From Streptomyces humi (lineage in GTDB: Bacteria > Actinomycetota > Actinomycetes > Streptomycetales > Streptomycetaceae): a stretch of 64,000 nucleotides of DNA. The stretch is taken from the NCBI RefSeq assembly GCF_001005085.2, contig NZ_LBMU02000070.1, forward strand, positions 1 to 64,000. The letters run 5' to 3'. The position numbers were made by a program, and so were the translations under genes. The notes beneath the pieces were generated by a model, which was given only the letters and a program-made list of their open reading frames with translations, ran no database searches and was not told where the DNA came from. Below are positions 8,612-16,744 of this stretch, piece after piece; the stretch's first letter is position 1; each line of letters starts with the position of its first letter.

Positions 8612-8887
8612 TCAGACCTTGGCCTTGGCCTTCGCCGAGCCGGGCTTGACGACCCGCACCGTGGACTTGTCCAACACCATCACCAGGCCGGCGATGACCG
8701 CGAACAGCACGAGCGGGGCCAGGACGTAGAGGCCCAGCGTCTCGATGACGCTCAGGCCGTTGCCGGGGTCGTCACCGTCGTCGCGCGTGAGCGCGAGCGC
8801 GGGGGACGACATGAGCAGCATCATCAGCGTCGTACCGGCAGCCAGGGCGCCGGCGCGCAGGGCGTTCTTCTTGTCCACGATCCCCAA
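8612..8887 (-). CDS. small two-segment membrane protein, unknown function
   Basis: 91 aa. An N-terminal hydrophobic segment at about residues 11-33 ends in ALA, like a signal peptide. A short Asp-rich external loop (RDDGDDP) follows, then a second membrane segment at about 48-71 and a basic tail (KPGSAKAKAKV). It looks like a processed single-span protein or a two-span hairpin protein with a cytoplasmic basic tail. Small proteins of this plan are common and conserved in Streptomyces, but I do not recognise a named family. Confidence 0.8.
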   Translation of the reverse strand: MGIVDKKNALRAGALAAGTTLMMLLMSSPALALTRDDGDDPGNGLSVIETLGLYVLAPLVLFAVIAGLVMVLDKSTVRVVKPGSAKAKAKV

Positions 8888-9199
8888 GTTAGCGGGCCGA
8901 CTTCGGGGACGCGCGCCCGGGGTCCCCCTAGCCGCCTCCGGGCACCCCGGCCGCCGCCCCGGGAACCACCGCCTCCCGACGTCCCGACCCCGGCGTCACC
9001 GGTCGACACCCGGCATCACCCCGGCCGGAACCCGGCATCGCCCCGGCCGGAACCCGCCATCACCCCGGCCGACACCGAACTCACCCCGGCCCGCGCTCGC
9101 CTGCCCCGCCCCGCCCCACACCGGGCTCACCCCGGCCCGCGCTCCGGCTCACCCCGCCTCACCCCGGCCCGCGCTCACCCGCCCCGCCCCATCCCCGGC
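8888..9199. repeat. degenerate CACCCCGGCC repeat region
   Basis: 312 bp without a convincing gene between the small membrane protein start and the malQ stop. From about 8995 to 9215 it consists of degenerate repeats around the core caccccggcc, about nine copies at spacings of roughly 18-30 bp. A promoter for the small membrane protein must lie near the left end. No hairpin typical of a terminator stands out from the repeats. Confidence 0.65.
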
Positions 9200-11281
9200 T
9201 CACCCCGGCCCGCCGTCCCCGGCCGGGGAGCCTGCCGGGTCGTTCTCGCGGAGGACCTCCAGCAGCGCCCGTACCCTCCGCGATCCCCGCAGTTCCTCCA
9301 GCGTCACCGGCCGGCCCTTCGCGTCGGCGATCGGCAGGCGCCAGTTCGGGTACTGGTCCCAGGTGCCGGGCAGGTTCTGCGGGCGGCGGTCGCCGATGGC
9401 GTCGGGGAGCCAGACGCCGATCATGCGGGCCGGGGTGCGGAGCAGGAAGCGGTGCACGGCCCGGATCCCGGCCTCCTCGTCGCCGACGTCGGTCCCGGCC
9501 AGCAGACCGAGGCTGATCAGCAGGGCCAGCCACTCCGCCGTGTCGGCCTTCGCGTCCGCCAGTTCCTCCGCGGTCGGCCGGGTCAGCAGGCCCAGCCGGT
9601 CGCGGAGTTCGACGTGTTCGCCGGTGAGGCGGGCGGCGGTGGGCGGCAGGTCGTGGGTGGTGGCGGTGGCGAGGCAGTCGGCACGCCAGCGTTCCGGGGG
9701 CAGGGGGCGGCTGTCGCCGTCCCAGTCCCGTTCGAACCAGAGGACGGACGTGCCGAGCACGCCGTGGCGCTGGAGCGTCTCGCGGACGCCCGGTTCCACG
9801 GTCCCCAGGTCCTCCCCGATCACCACCGAGCCCGCCCGGGTCGCCTCCAGGGCCAGCAGGGCGAGCATGGCCTCGGCGTCGTAGCGGACGTAGGTGCCCT
9901 CGGTCGGCGGGCCGCCCTGGGGGACCCACCAGAGCCGGAACAGGCCCATCACGTGGTCGATGCGCAGGGCGCCGGCGTAGCGGAAGAGGGCGCGGAGCAG
10001 GTCCCGGTAGGGGGCGTGGCCGGAGGCGGCGAGTCGGTCCGGGCGCCAGGGCGGCAGGCCCCAGTCCTGGCCGCGGGCGTTGAAGGCGTCGGGCGGGGCG
10101 CCGACGGACATCCCGGCGGCGAAGAAGTCGCGCTGCGCCCAGGCGTCCGCGCCCTGGGGGTGCACACCGACGGCGAGGTCGTGGACGATCCCGACGGGCA
10201 TCCCGGCCTCGCGGGCGGCCCGCTGGGCGGCGGTGAGCTGGGTGTCGGTGAGCCAGGCGAGCCGGGTGTGGAAGGCGACGCGGTCGGCGAGTTCGGTACG
10301 GGCGCGGGCGGTCTCGGGCGAGCGGGGGTCGCGCAGCGGCTCGGGCCAGTGGTGCCAGTCGGAGCCGTGCCGTTCGGCGAGCGCGTACCAGGTGGCGTGG
10401 TCCTCCAGGGCCTGGCCCTGTTCGGTGCGGAAGGCGTCGTAGGCGGCCTGCCGTCCGGGGCCGAGCGGGACGGCGGCCGCTTCCTCCAGCGCCTCGCGCT
10501 TCAGTTCCCACACCGCGTCCCGGTCGATGAGCGCGCCCTGGTCGAGGACGGCGGAGCGCAGACGGGCGGCCCGTTCCGCGAAGGCCGCCCCGTGGCCGTA
10601 CTCGGGGACGGACTCCGGTCGCAGGTGGACCGGGTCGGGGAAGCGGCGGGACGAGGGGCGGTACGGCGACGGGTCGGTGGGGGCGCCGGGTACGGCCGCG
10701 TGCAGTGGGTTGACCTGCACGAATCCGGCGCCGGCGGTGCGTCCGGCCCAGTCGGCGAGGTCGGCGAGGTCACCGAGGTCGCCCATGCCCCAGGAGCGCT
10801 CGGACAGGAGCGAGTAGAGCTGGACGAGGAGTCCGTAGGAGCGGTCGGCGGGCGTGGGCAGCCGGTCAGGGGCGACGACGAGGTGACAGCGGCCGCTGCG
10901 GCCGTCGGGCGCGGTGGCGGTCAGCAGGTGCACGCCGGCCGGCAGGTCCTGTACGTCGTCGCGGGTCCGCCCGTCCTCCGTGCGCACCTCGACGCGGGTG
11001 CCGGCGGGCAGGTCGAGGGCGATTTCGCCGCTGCCCGTCCAGTGGACGAGGGTCGGTGGCAGCAGCCGTTCGGCGAGGTGGCGCTCCCGGTCGGCGAGGG
11101 CGGCGCGGACGGCCCGCGGATCGCTCGCGTCGACGCCCAGGGCGCCCAGCACGGCGATCACGGCGGAGGCCGAGGCGGGGACCGTGCGGTCCGGGGAGGG
11201 GCTGTAGGAGGTGGCGACGCCGTGCAGCTCCGCCAGCCGGGACAGCTCCCCGTCGAGGGGAGCGTCGAGGGCTCCGCTCAT
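9200..11281 (-). CDS. malQ: 4-alpha-glucanotransferase (GH77 amylomaltase)
   Basis: 693 aa. It transfers alpha-1,4-glucan chains between maltodextrins in the cytoplasm, for glycogen and maltose metabolism. An actinobacterial N-terminal extension of about 150 aa precedes the (beta/alpha)8 barrel. Predicted catalytic residues are D442 in the nucleophile motif RIDHVMG, E490 in VIGEDLG (acid/base) and D544 in THDLPP. The 250s-type loop residues GMGDLGDL near residue 165 also match the family. Its ATG abuts the stop of a 69-aa ORF upstream without a gap, so it is probably translated by coupling. The C-terminal end is Gly/Pro/Asp-rich. Confidence 0.96.
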   Translation of the reverse strand: MSGALDAPLDGELSRLAELHGVATSYSPSPDRTVPASASAVIAVLGALGVDASDPRAVRAALADRERHLAERLLPPTLVHWTGSGEIALDLPAGTRVEVRTEDGRTRDDVQDLPAGVHLLTATAPDGRSGRCHLVVAPDRLPTPADRSYGLLVQLYSLLSERSWGMGDLGDLADLADWAGRTAGAGFVQVNPLHAAVPGAPTDPSPYRPSSRRFPDPVHLRPESVPEYGHGAAFAERAARLRSAVLDQGALIDRDAVWELKREALEEAAAVPLGPGRQAAYDAFRTEQGQALEDHATWYALAERHGSDWHHWPEPLRDPRSPETARARTELADRVAFHTRLAWLTDTQLTAAQRAAREAGMPVGIVHDLAVGVHPQGADAWAQRDFFAAGMSVGAPPDAFNARGQDWGLPPWRPDRLAASGHAPYRDLLRALFRYAGALRIDHVMGLFRLWWVPQGGPPTEGTYVRYDAEAMLALLALEATRAGSVVIGEDLGTVEPGVRETLQRHGVLGTSVLWFERDWDGDSRPLPPERWRADCLATATTHDLPPTAARLTGEHVELRDRLGLLTRPTAEELADAKADTAEWLALLISLGLLAGTDVGDEEAGIRAVHRFLLRTPARMIGVWLPDAIGDRRPQNLPGTWDQYPNWRLPIADAKGRPVTLEELRGSRRVRALLEVLRENDPAGSPAGDGGPG

Positions 11282-11491
11282 CTACAACCCCGGCTCGCTG
11301 GTCAGCGGGGCGGCGTCGGCGAGCGGCGGTTCGCTGGTCAGGGGTTCGGCGTCGGGCAGCGGCGGCTCGCTGGTCAGCGGCGCCTCGACGCGGACGGCCT
11401 CGGCGCTGAACACGCACGGGCAGGGTTCGTCCACGGTCTCCACCGGGGGTTTGAACTGGGCCGGGATCGGATGATGAACCGTTGCGGCCAC
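11282..11491 (-). CDS. 69-aa repeat protein directly upstream of malQ
   Basis: 69 aa with a GTG start preceded by a perfect AAGGAGG at 7-nt spacing, stronger than most sites in the window. The protein has Cys-Pro-Cys near residue 27 and ends with three copies of the motif PLTSEP separated by PLPDAE or PLADAA spacers. Its TAG is immediately followed by the malQ ATG. Third-position GC is coding-like. It may be a translated leader for malQ, or a small protein in its own right. There is no signal peptide and I do not recognise a family. Confidence 0.7.
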   Translation of the reverse strand: MAATVHHPIPAQFKPPVETVDEPCPCVFSAEAVRVEAPLTSEPPLPDAEPLTSEPPLADAAPLTSEPGL

Positions 11492-11522
11492 GGTGGCCTC
11501 CTTGTCGGTACGTCGGGTACGG

Positions 11523-11612
11523 CGGTATCTGCCGGATCAGCGGTATCTCCCGGATCAGCGGTGTCTACCGGATCAGCGGTGTCCGCCGGACCGGCGCTGT
11601 CCGCCGGTCGGG
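11523..11612. repeat. five 18-bp tandem repeats
   Basis: Five tandem 18-bp units begin at 11523, 11541, 11559, 11577 and 11595 (unit 1 cggtatctgccggatcag). The first three differ at two or three positions and the last two are more diverged. They lie between the divergent small malQ-leader ORF and the padR gene. A minus-strand frame through them would read DTADP-like repeats, but no start codon or binding site supports translation. Confidence 0.85.
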
Positions 11613-11679
11613 AAAGGCCTACCCAGTGAACCGGACCGCACGCGTGGCGGAATCCGAACTGACTATTCACTCAGCACAT

Positions 11680-11702
11680 GTATTCAGTGCATACTGATCT
11701 CC
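11680..11702 (+). promoter_or_regulatory. probable -10 element and operator in front of padR
   Basis: CATACT (11690-11695) is a good -10 placed 7 bp before the ATG at 11703. The short inverted pair gtat (11680-11683) / atac (11691-11694) overlaps it and could be a PadR operator. There is no Shine-Dalgarno site, so the mRNA may be leaderless. The -35 is weak. Confidence 0.4.
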
Positions 11703-12236
11703 ATGAGCACCCGGCACATCCTCCTGGGGCTGCTGGAGGCAGGGCCGAGTCATGGCTACGACCTCAAGCGGCGCCACGACGAGCGCTTCCCGCAGGCCCG
11801 GCCGCTGGCCTACGGGCAGGTCTACACGACCCTGCAACGCCTGGTCCGCGACGGTCTGGCGGAGGTCGAGGGGACCGACGCCGACGGCGGACCGGAGCGG
11901 ACCCGCTACCGCTCGACGGAGGCGGGCGCGCACGAACTGGCCGTGTGGGCGGGCGCGATCACCCCGCCGGCGCCCTTCGTGGCGAACGAGATCTTCGCCA
12001 AGGTCGTCGTGTCGATCCTCGCCGGCGGCGACCCGGCCGCCTACCTCGGCGCCCAGCGCGCCGCGCACATGGAGCGGATGCGCGAGCTCACCGCCGTCAA
12101 GACGGCTCCGACCGCCGATCTGACGACCGTGCTCTCGGCGGACTTCGCCCTCAACCACCTCGACGCCGACCTCCGTTGGATGAACACGACGGCGGCCCGG
12201 CTCACCACTCTGACCGCGGAGGTCGACTCAGCATGA
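11703..12236 (+). CDS. PadR family transcriptional regulator
   Basis: 177 aa. The N-terminal winged helix opens with STRHILLGLLEAGPSHGYDL, the PadR signature, and is followed by LAYGQVYTTLQRLVRDGLAE and a wing carrying TRYRSTEAG. A helical C-terminal dimerisation part (Vir-C type) completes it. The ATG at 11703 is where family similarity begins; the longer in-frame ORF upstream only translates repeats. It overlaps the ABC ATPase gene by ATGA. PadR proteins next to an ABC-ATPase and FtsX-like permease usually repress that exporter and are released by a drug or peptide ligand. Confidence 0.94.
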   Translation: MSTRHILLGLLEAGPSHGYDLKRRHDERFPQARPLAYGQVYTTLQRLVRDGLAEVEGTDADGGPERTRYRSTEAGAHELAVWAGAITPPAPFVANEIFAKVVVSILAGGDPAAYLGAQRAAHMERMRELTAVKTAPTADLTTVLSADFALNHLDADLRWMNTTAARLTTLTAEVDSA

Positions 12237-12931
12237 GCAACCAGGGGGGCACCCCGCCGCCGCTGCTGGCGGGCCGGGACCTGGCCAAGGCACACGGCAG
12301 GACCGAGGCCCTGCGCGGCGCCTCGGTCGAGCTGCGCGCGGGCGAGATCCTCGCCGTGACCGGCACCAGCGGCAGCGGCAAGTCCACACTGCTGCACTGC
12401 CTCGCCGGGATCGTCCGGCCGGACGCGGGCTCGGTGACGTACGCCGGGGAGCGGCTGGACCGGCTGCCGGAGAAGCGGCTGAGCGAGCTGCGGCGGACCG
12501 ACTTCGGGGTGGTCTTCCAGTTCGGGCAGCTGATCCCGGAGCTCACGGCGCTGGACAACGTGGCGCTGCCGCTGATGCTCGCGGGAGCGACGCGCGCGGA
12601 CGCCCGGACGCGGGCCGGGGAGTGGCTGGAGCGGTTCGGGGTGCGCGGGCAGGGGGAGCTGCGGCCGGGCGCGATGAGCGGCGGGCAGGCCCAGCGGGCC
12701 GCGCTGGCCCGGGCGCTGGTGACCGGCCCGAAGGTGGTCTTCGCGGACGAGCCGACCGGGGCGCTGGACTCGCTGGCGACCGAACAGGTGATGACCGCGC
12801 TGGCGCACACGGTCCGGGAGGCGGGCACGGCCGTCCTGCTGGTCACGCACGACGCCCAGGTGGCGGCGTACGCGGACCGCGAGGTGCGGCTGAGCGACGG
12901 GGCCGTGCTGCCTTCGGAGGTGACCGCGTGA
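12233..12931 (+). CDS. ABC transporter ATP-binding protein (MacB/LolD type)
   Basis: 232 aa. Walker A is GTSGSGKST, the Q-loop is VVFQFGQLIPELTALDNV, the signature is MSGGQAQRAALARAL (a variant of LSGGQ), Walker B is VVFADEP followed by TGALDS, and the switch histidine is in LLVTHD. This is the LolD/MacB/FtsE class that works with FtsX-like permeases. It overlaps padR by 4 bp and the permease by 4 bp (GTGA), making a tight three-gene operon. The substrate is not evident; antimicrobial peptide or lipid export is the usual role. Confidence 0.95.
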   Translation: MSNQGGTPPPLLAGRDLAKAHGRTEALRGASVELRAGEILAVTGTSGSGKSTLLHCLAGIVRPDAGSVTYAGERLDRLPEKRLSELRRTDFGVVFQFGQLIPELTALDNVALPLMLAGATRADARTRAGEWLERFGVRGQGELRPGAMSGGQAQRAALARALVTGPKVVFADEPTGALDSLATEQVMTALAHTVREAGTAVLLVTHDAQVAAYADREVRLSDGAVLPSEVTA

Positions 12932-14286
12932 GGGCCGATGTGAGGCTCGCCTGGCTGCTGACGCGGGGGTCGGACCGGCGGGAGTGGTGGCGGGTCGCGC
13001 TGACCGCGCTCGGGGCAGGACTCGCCACCGGGTTCGCGCTGGCGGCCGTCGCCCTCGCCGCGGTGCGCGGCACGTACGACATCGGGCTGGCGCACGGCCT
13101 GCTGGACCGGCCCGGGGAGCGTTCCGGGGTGGTGTTCAGCCTGCTCCTGCTGCTGATCCCGGTGCTCGGCTTCCTCGGCCAGAGCGCGCGGATCGGTGCC
13201 GTCCACCGGGACCGGCGGCTGGCCGGACTGCGGCTGGCCGGCGCCACGTCCTGGCAGGTCCGCCGGATCGCCGCGCTGGAGACGGGCCTGGTCTGCCTGC
13301 TGGGCTCCGGGCTCGCCACCGTGGTCGCGGTCCCGGTCCTGCTGTCCCTGTGGTCGCGGCCCACCGCACTCGCCTGGGCCGGGATCGTGCTGGTCGCCCT
13401 GGGCGTGCCGGTGCTGGGAGCGGCGGCGAGCGCGCTGGCGCTGCGCCGGGTGGTGGCCTCGCCGCTCGGCCGGGTCCGCCGGACACGGTCCGCGCGGCCC
13501 CCGGGGCGGCTGTTCCTGGTGGTGACCGGTCTGAGCACGGTACTGGTGCTGCTGACCGTGCTGACCCCCGACAACGGGGACCGTCTCGCCTCCTCCCCGG
13601 CCCCGCTGCTGGTCTTCGCGCTGATCGCGCTGGCCGGTCTCGCGGTGGTGTGGCTGCCGGGCTGGTGGTCGGGGCTGCTGGGCCGGGTGCTCGCGGACCG
13701 CGCGGGGCGGCCGGCGCTGCTCATCGCGGCCGAACGGCTGCGTGACGACCCCTGGGCGGCGGCCCGCACGAACGCGGCCGTGCTGCTGGTGACGCTCGTG
13801 GGCACGGGCTTCGCCGGGATACGTCAGGTGCTGCTCGCCGATCTGCACGCCATGCGCCGCGACGGCTCGCTCGGCACGGACCTGTCCTTCTACACGACGG
13901 GGATCGATCTGACGGGCGCCGCGCTGCTCGTCGCCCTGGCGATCGTCCTGTCCGCTCTCGCCGTCGGCACCGCGGAGTCCGTGGCGGCCCGGCGCCGGGG
14001 ACTGGCCGCGCAGACCGCCGCCGGGGTGCCGCGGGGGGTGCTGGTCCGGGCGCTGCTGTGGGAGACCGCGCTGCCGCTGGCCCCCGGTGTCGTGCTGGCG
14101 GGCGCGGCCGGGACCGCGATCGGCGTCTGGTACGCGGCGCTCGCCACGCGGCACACCGCCGTGGGGGTGCCGTACACGGCGCTGCTGGTCCCGGTGGCCG
14201 TGTACGCCTGCTGTCTGCTCGCGGCGGCCACCTCGCTGCCTCTGCTGCGCCGCTCGGTGCGCCCGGCCGAACTGCGCTACGCGTGA
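12928..14286 (+). CDS. FtsX-like ABC transporter permease
   Basis: 452 aa from the GTG at 12928, which overlaps the ATPase stop and has GGAGG upstream. The protein has several membrane segments, with the FtsX-family layout of an N-terminal segment (about residues 22-45), a group at about 70-215 and a final group near 320-440. No large extracellular sensor domain is visible, so it is closer to the Bce/Vex-like exporter permeases of actinobacteria than to MacB. It acts with the preceding ATPase under PadR control. Confidence 0.9.
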   Translation: MRADVRLAWLLTRGSDRREWWRVALTALGAGLATGFALAAVALAAVRGTYDIGLAHGLLDRPGERSGVVFSLLLLLIPVLGFLGQSARIGAVHRDRRLAGLRLAGATSWQVRRIAALETGLVCLLGSGLATVVAVPVLLSLWSRPTALAWAGIVLVALGVPVLGAAASALALRRVVASPLGRVRRTRSARPPGRLFLVVTGLSTVLVLLTVLTPDNGDRLASSPAPLLVFALIALAGLAVVWLPGWWSGLLGRVLADRAGRPALLIAAERLRDDPWAAARTNAAVLLVTLVGTGFAGIRQVLLADLHAMRRDGSLGTDLSFYTTGIDLTGAALLVALAIVLSALAVGTAESVAARRRGLAAQTAAGVPRGVLVRALLWETALPLAPGVVLAGAAGTAIGVWYAALATRHTAVGVPYTALLVPVAVYACCLLAAATSLPLLRRSVRPAELRYA

Positions 14287-14301
14287 CCGCCGGATGAGCG
14301 T

Positions 14302-14336
14302 CCGGTCCCGGGGGCGCAGGGGACTCCCGGGGCCGG
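14302..14336. terminator. hairpin terminator between permease and HNH genes
   Basis: ccggtcccggg (14302-14312) pairs with cccggggccgg (14326-14336) over 11 bp with one G-U pair and a 13-nt loop. It lies between convergent genes. Confidence 0.65.
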
Positions 14337-14373
14337 GGCCCACGTGTGCTCGGGTATGCGAAGGCCCGGGTCG

Positions 14374-14910
14374 TCAGGCGGAGATGCCGTCGATCCGGGC
14401 CAGGGCGTCGTCCGCGCCGTACGGCTGCAAGTAGGGCAGCCAGCGCGGGTCCCTATGGCCGGTGCCGATGATCCGCCAGGCCAGGCCGGTGGGTGGGGCG
14501 GGCTTGTGCCGCAGCCGCCAGCCGATCTCGACGAGATGGCGGTCGGCCTTGACGTGGTTGCAGCGGCGGCAGGACGCCACCACGTTGTCCCAGACGTGCT
14601 GACCCCCGCGACTGCGCGGGATGACGTGGTCGACGCTGGTTGCGACGCCACCGCAGTACATGCACCGGCCCCCGTCGCGCGCGAAGAGCGCCCTGCGGGT
14701 GAGAGGAACGGGCCCCCGGTAGGGAACCCGTACGAATCGCTTGAGCCGGACCACGCTGGGTGCGGGGACTGTGACGGTCGCGCTGTGCATATAGGCGCCG
14801 GAATCCTCCAAGGCGACTGCCTTGTTCTCCAGGACGAGGACGAGCGCGCGGCGGAGCGGTACGACGCCGAGCGGCTCGTACGACGCGTTGAGGACCAGGA
14901 CATGCGGCAC
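14374..14910 (-). CDS. HNH endonuclease
   Basis: 178 aa. Begins VPHVLVLNASYEPLG from a GTG with a strong AAGGAGG site; longer in-frame starts lack one. The HNH fold carries the zinc-ribbon CMYCGG, the catalytic DH in VDHVIPRSRGG, the central Asn in VWDNVVASCRRCNHVK, and the second CxxC. This protein is widespread in actinobacteria. It is a predicted nuclease but its substrate and role are not established; it is not next to any restriction or phage gene here. Confidence 0.93.
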   Translation of the reverse strand: MPHVLVLNASYEPLGVVPLRRALVLVLENKAVALEDSGAYMHSATVTVPAPSVVRLKRFVRVPYRGPVPLTRRALFARDGGRCMYCGGVATSVDHVIPRSRGGQHVWDNVVASCRRCNHVKADRHLVEIGWRLRHKPAPPTGLAWRIIGTGHRDPRWLPYLQPYGADDALARIDGISA

Positions 14911-15249
14911 GGGTGCCTCCTTGGGCGTCGGCGGCGCGTGGCTCGCGCCGGGACGATCTGTGGCCAGTCTCCCCTCTTCGCTGGTGGCCGCGCCACCATG
15001 TCCGCGTAACGGGCTGGGAGTGTTTTCGACCACATCGCATTCATCCCCCGGCCGCCCCCCTCCTCAAGCAGGGCTGTTCAAACGGCAGTGAGCGCGGTCT
15101 CTCCTTCACGTTTCGGTGCGGTGCGCACACGATGCGCCGTTAGTGTGGTGATCCTGCCCGTCCGGTGACCTTTTCGTGACCTTGACCGCCGTATCCGACC
15201 GTGATCGCCGTACCGGAGGGCAGCACCGCACCGCCTGGAGGTACCCGCC
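14911..15249. other. divergent intergenic region, HNH gene / MscS gene
   Basis: 339 bp with no convincing gene. It should hold promoters for both flanking genes. TTGACC at 15182-15187 could be a -35 for the channel gene but lacks a clear -10 at normal spacing. The channel's GGAGG site is at the right end. No repeat or strong hairpin was seen. Confidence 0.5.
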
Positions 15250-16353
15250 GTGTCCTTGCCCGCCGTCCTACTGGCCGCCGGTTCGTCGCCGTCGCCGACC
15301 CCTTCGGGATCGTCGACCCCGGCGGTGCCCACGCTCCAGGACGCCCAGGAGAGCGCCACCAACGCCGCGAGCTGGGTCGAGCAGAACTGGTCGACCTGGC
15401 TGGCGATCGGGCTGAAGGTGCTGCTGATCCTGGTGATCGCGGTGGTGCTCAGAAGGGTCGTGCTGCGGGCGATAACCAAGCTCATCGACCGGATGAACCG
15501 GACGGCCGAGTCCGCCGAGGGCACCACCCTGGGCGGGCTGCTGGTCAACGCGGAGCGGCGGCGGCAGCGGTCGCAGGCGATCGGGTCCGTGCTGCGGTCG
15601 GTGGCCAGCTTCGTGATCCTCGGCACGGCCGCGCTGACCGTGCTGTCCGCCTTCCAGATCAATCTGGCACCGCTGCTGGCCTCGGCCGGTGTCGCCGGTG
15701 TGGCGATCGGTTTCGGCGCCCGCAACCTGGTCACGGACTTCCTGTCCGGTGTCTTCATGATCCTGGAGGACCAGTACGGCGTCGGTGACACGATCGACGC
15801 GGGGGTGGCCGCCGGCGAGGTGATCGAGGTCGGCCTGCGGGTGACCAAGCTGCGCGGCGACAACGGCGAGATCTGGTACGTCCGCAACGGCGAGGTCAAG
15901 CGCATCGGCAACCTGTCGCAGGGCTGGGCCACCGCCGGCGTGGACGTCACCGTCCGGTCCAGCGAGGACCTCGACGGGGTCCGGGCCGTGCTGGACGAGG
16001 TCGCCGAGAAGATGGCGAAGGAGGAGCCCTGGAACGAGCTGCTGTGGGGCCCCATCCAGGTACTCGGCCTGGACTCCGTCCTCATCGACTCGATGGTGGT
16101 GCGGCTCTCCGCCAGGACCATGCCCGGCAAGGCGCTGACCGTGGAGCGCGAGCTGCGCTGGCGGATCAAGCGGGCTTTCGACGCGGCGGACATCCGGATC
16201 GTCGGCGGGGTCCCGACCGCCCTCTCCGAGGAGGAGGCGGCCGACCCGGTGGCGGCGGTGGCGGCCCCGGCGGTCTTCGCCGACGCGGACTCCCCGCAGG
16301 TGGCGGCGACGACGCCGATACCTCCGCAGAGGCCGACGGCCCCCGGGAAGTAG
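15250..16353 (+). CDS. MscS family mechanosensitive ion channel
   Basis: 367 aa. A small-conductance mechanosensitive channel that opens on membrane tension to release solutes in osmotic downshock. There are membrane segments at about residues 55-75 and 120-140. The pore helix pattern is LLASAGVAGVAIGFGARNLVT, followed by the soluble beta domain with EDQYGVGDTI and VRNGEV, and a C-terminal alpha/beta domain. The last 50 or so residues are Ala/Pro-rich and probably disordered. The GTG start has GGAGG. It is monocistronic, ending before a strong terminator. Confidence 0.93.
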   Translation: MSLPAVLLAAGSSPSPTPSGSSTPAVPTLQDAQESATNAASWVEQNWSTWLAIGLKVLLILVIAVVLRRVVLRAITKLIDRMNRTAESAEGTTLGGLLVNAERRRQRSQAIGSVLRSVASFVILGTAALTVLSAFQINLAPLLASAGVAGVAIGFGARNLVTDFLSGVFMILEDQYGVGDTIDAGVAAGEVIEVGLRVTKLRGDNGEIWYVRNGEVKRIGNLSQGWATAGVDVTVRSSEDLDGVRAVLDEVAEKMAKEEPWNELLWGPIQVLGLDSVLIDSMVVRLSARTMPGKALTVERELRWRIKRAFDAADIRIVGGVPTALSEEEAADPVAAVAAPAVFADADSPQVAATTPIPPQRPTAPGK

Positions 16354-16453
16354 GGGAACGGCAGCACGCTCGTCCGAGTGACGGGCGGGGAACCGGCGGG
16401 GAACCCTCGGCACCGCCCCGTTCCTGGCTGGCTGACCGGTTTCCCGACGCAGC

Positions 16454-16493
16454 ACTGAGCAGCACGGAGCGGCACTGAGCAGCACGGAGCGGC
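16454..16493. repeat. exact 20-bp tandem duplication
   Basis: The 20-bp unit actgagcagcacggagcggc is present twice without mismatch (16454-16473, 16474-16493), downstream of the MscS gene and before its terminator. Exact identity suggests a recent duplication. Confidence 0.9.
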
Positions 16494-16522
16494 TTCCGAG
16501 CGGCTACCGCGGTCTCCGCGCC

Positions 16523-16556
16523 GAAAGGCCCGTCCGGTCTCCCGGGCGGGCCTTTC
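16523..16556 (+). terminator. terminator after MscS gene
   Basis: gaaaggcccg (16523-16532) pairs perfectly with cgggcctttc (16547-16556), loop 14 nt, the second arm ending in T-rich cctttc. A classical terminator that also isolates the csn promoter downstream. Confidence 0.85.
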
Positions 16557-16603
16557 GCATGTCCGTGTCCAGGTAACGACTGGGTTGCCGCACCGGCGGG
16601 CTA

Positions 16604-16632
16604 TTGACGCCCTTCTCCCGGCGGCCTACTTT
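16604..16632 (+). promoter_or_regulatory. csn operon promoter
   Basis: TTGACG (16604-16609), a 17-bp spacer, and TACTTT (16627-16632): the best-matched housekeeping-type promoter seen in the window. The predicted start site is near 16639, immediately before the CsnR operator. Confidence 0.8.
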
Positions 16633-16642
16633 TCCAGCCAAC

Positions 16643-16655
16643 AGGAAACTTTCCT
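16643..16655. promoter_or_regulatory. CsnR operator
   Basis: Perfect 13-bp palindrome AGGAAACTTTCCT around a central base. It matches the AGGAAANTTTCCT site known for the Streptomyces chitosanase repressor CsnR. It lies just downstream of the predicted transcription start, where bound repressor would block initiation or elongation, so csnR should be autoregulated. Confidence 0.88.
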
Positions 16656-16744
16656 AACAGTGATCAAGGGGAACCGGTCCGGACCTCCCACCCGGCTGGA
16701 CCGACGACCCGGGTCACTGGGAAACTGAGCGGCTGGAAAGGCAG

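Noticed and set aside
9159..10511. 450-codon minus-strand ORF overlapping malQ in another frame
   Set aside because: Arg/Pro-rich shadow of malQ, whose three catalytic motifs are intact in the chosen frame.
11374..11670. 98-codon minus-strand ORF with DTADP repeats
   Set aside because: It overlaps the 69-aa ORF in another frame, has no ribosome binding site, and simply translates the 18-bp repeats.
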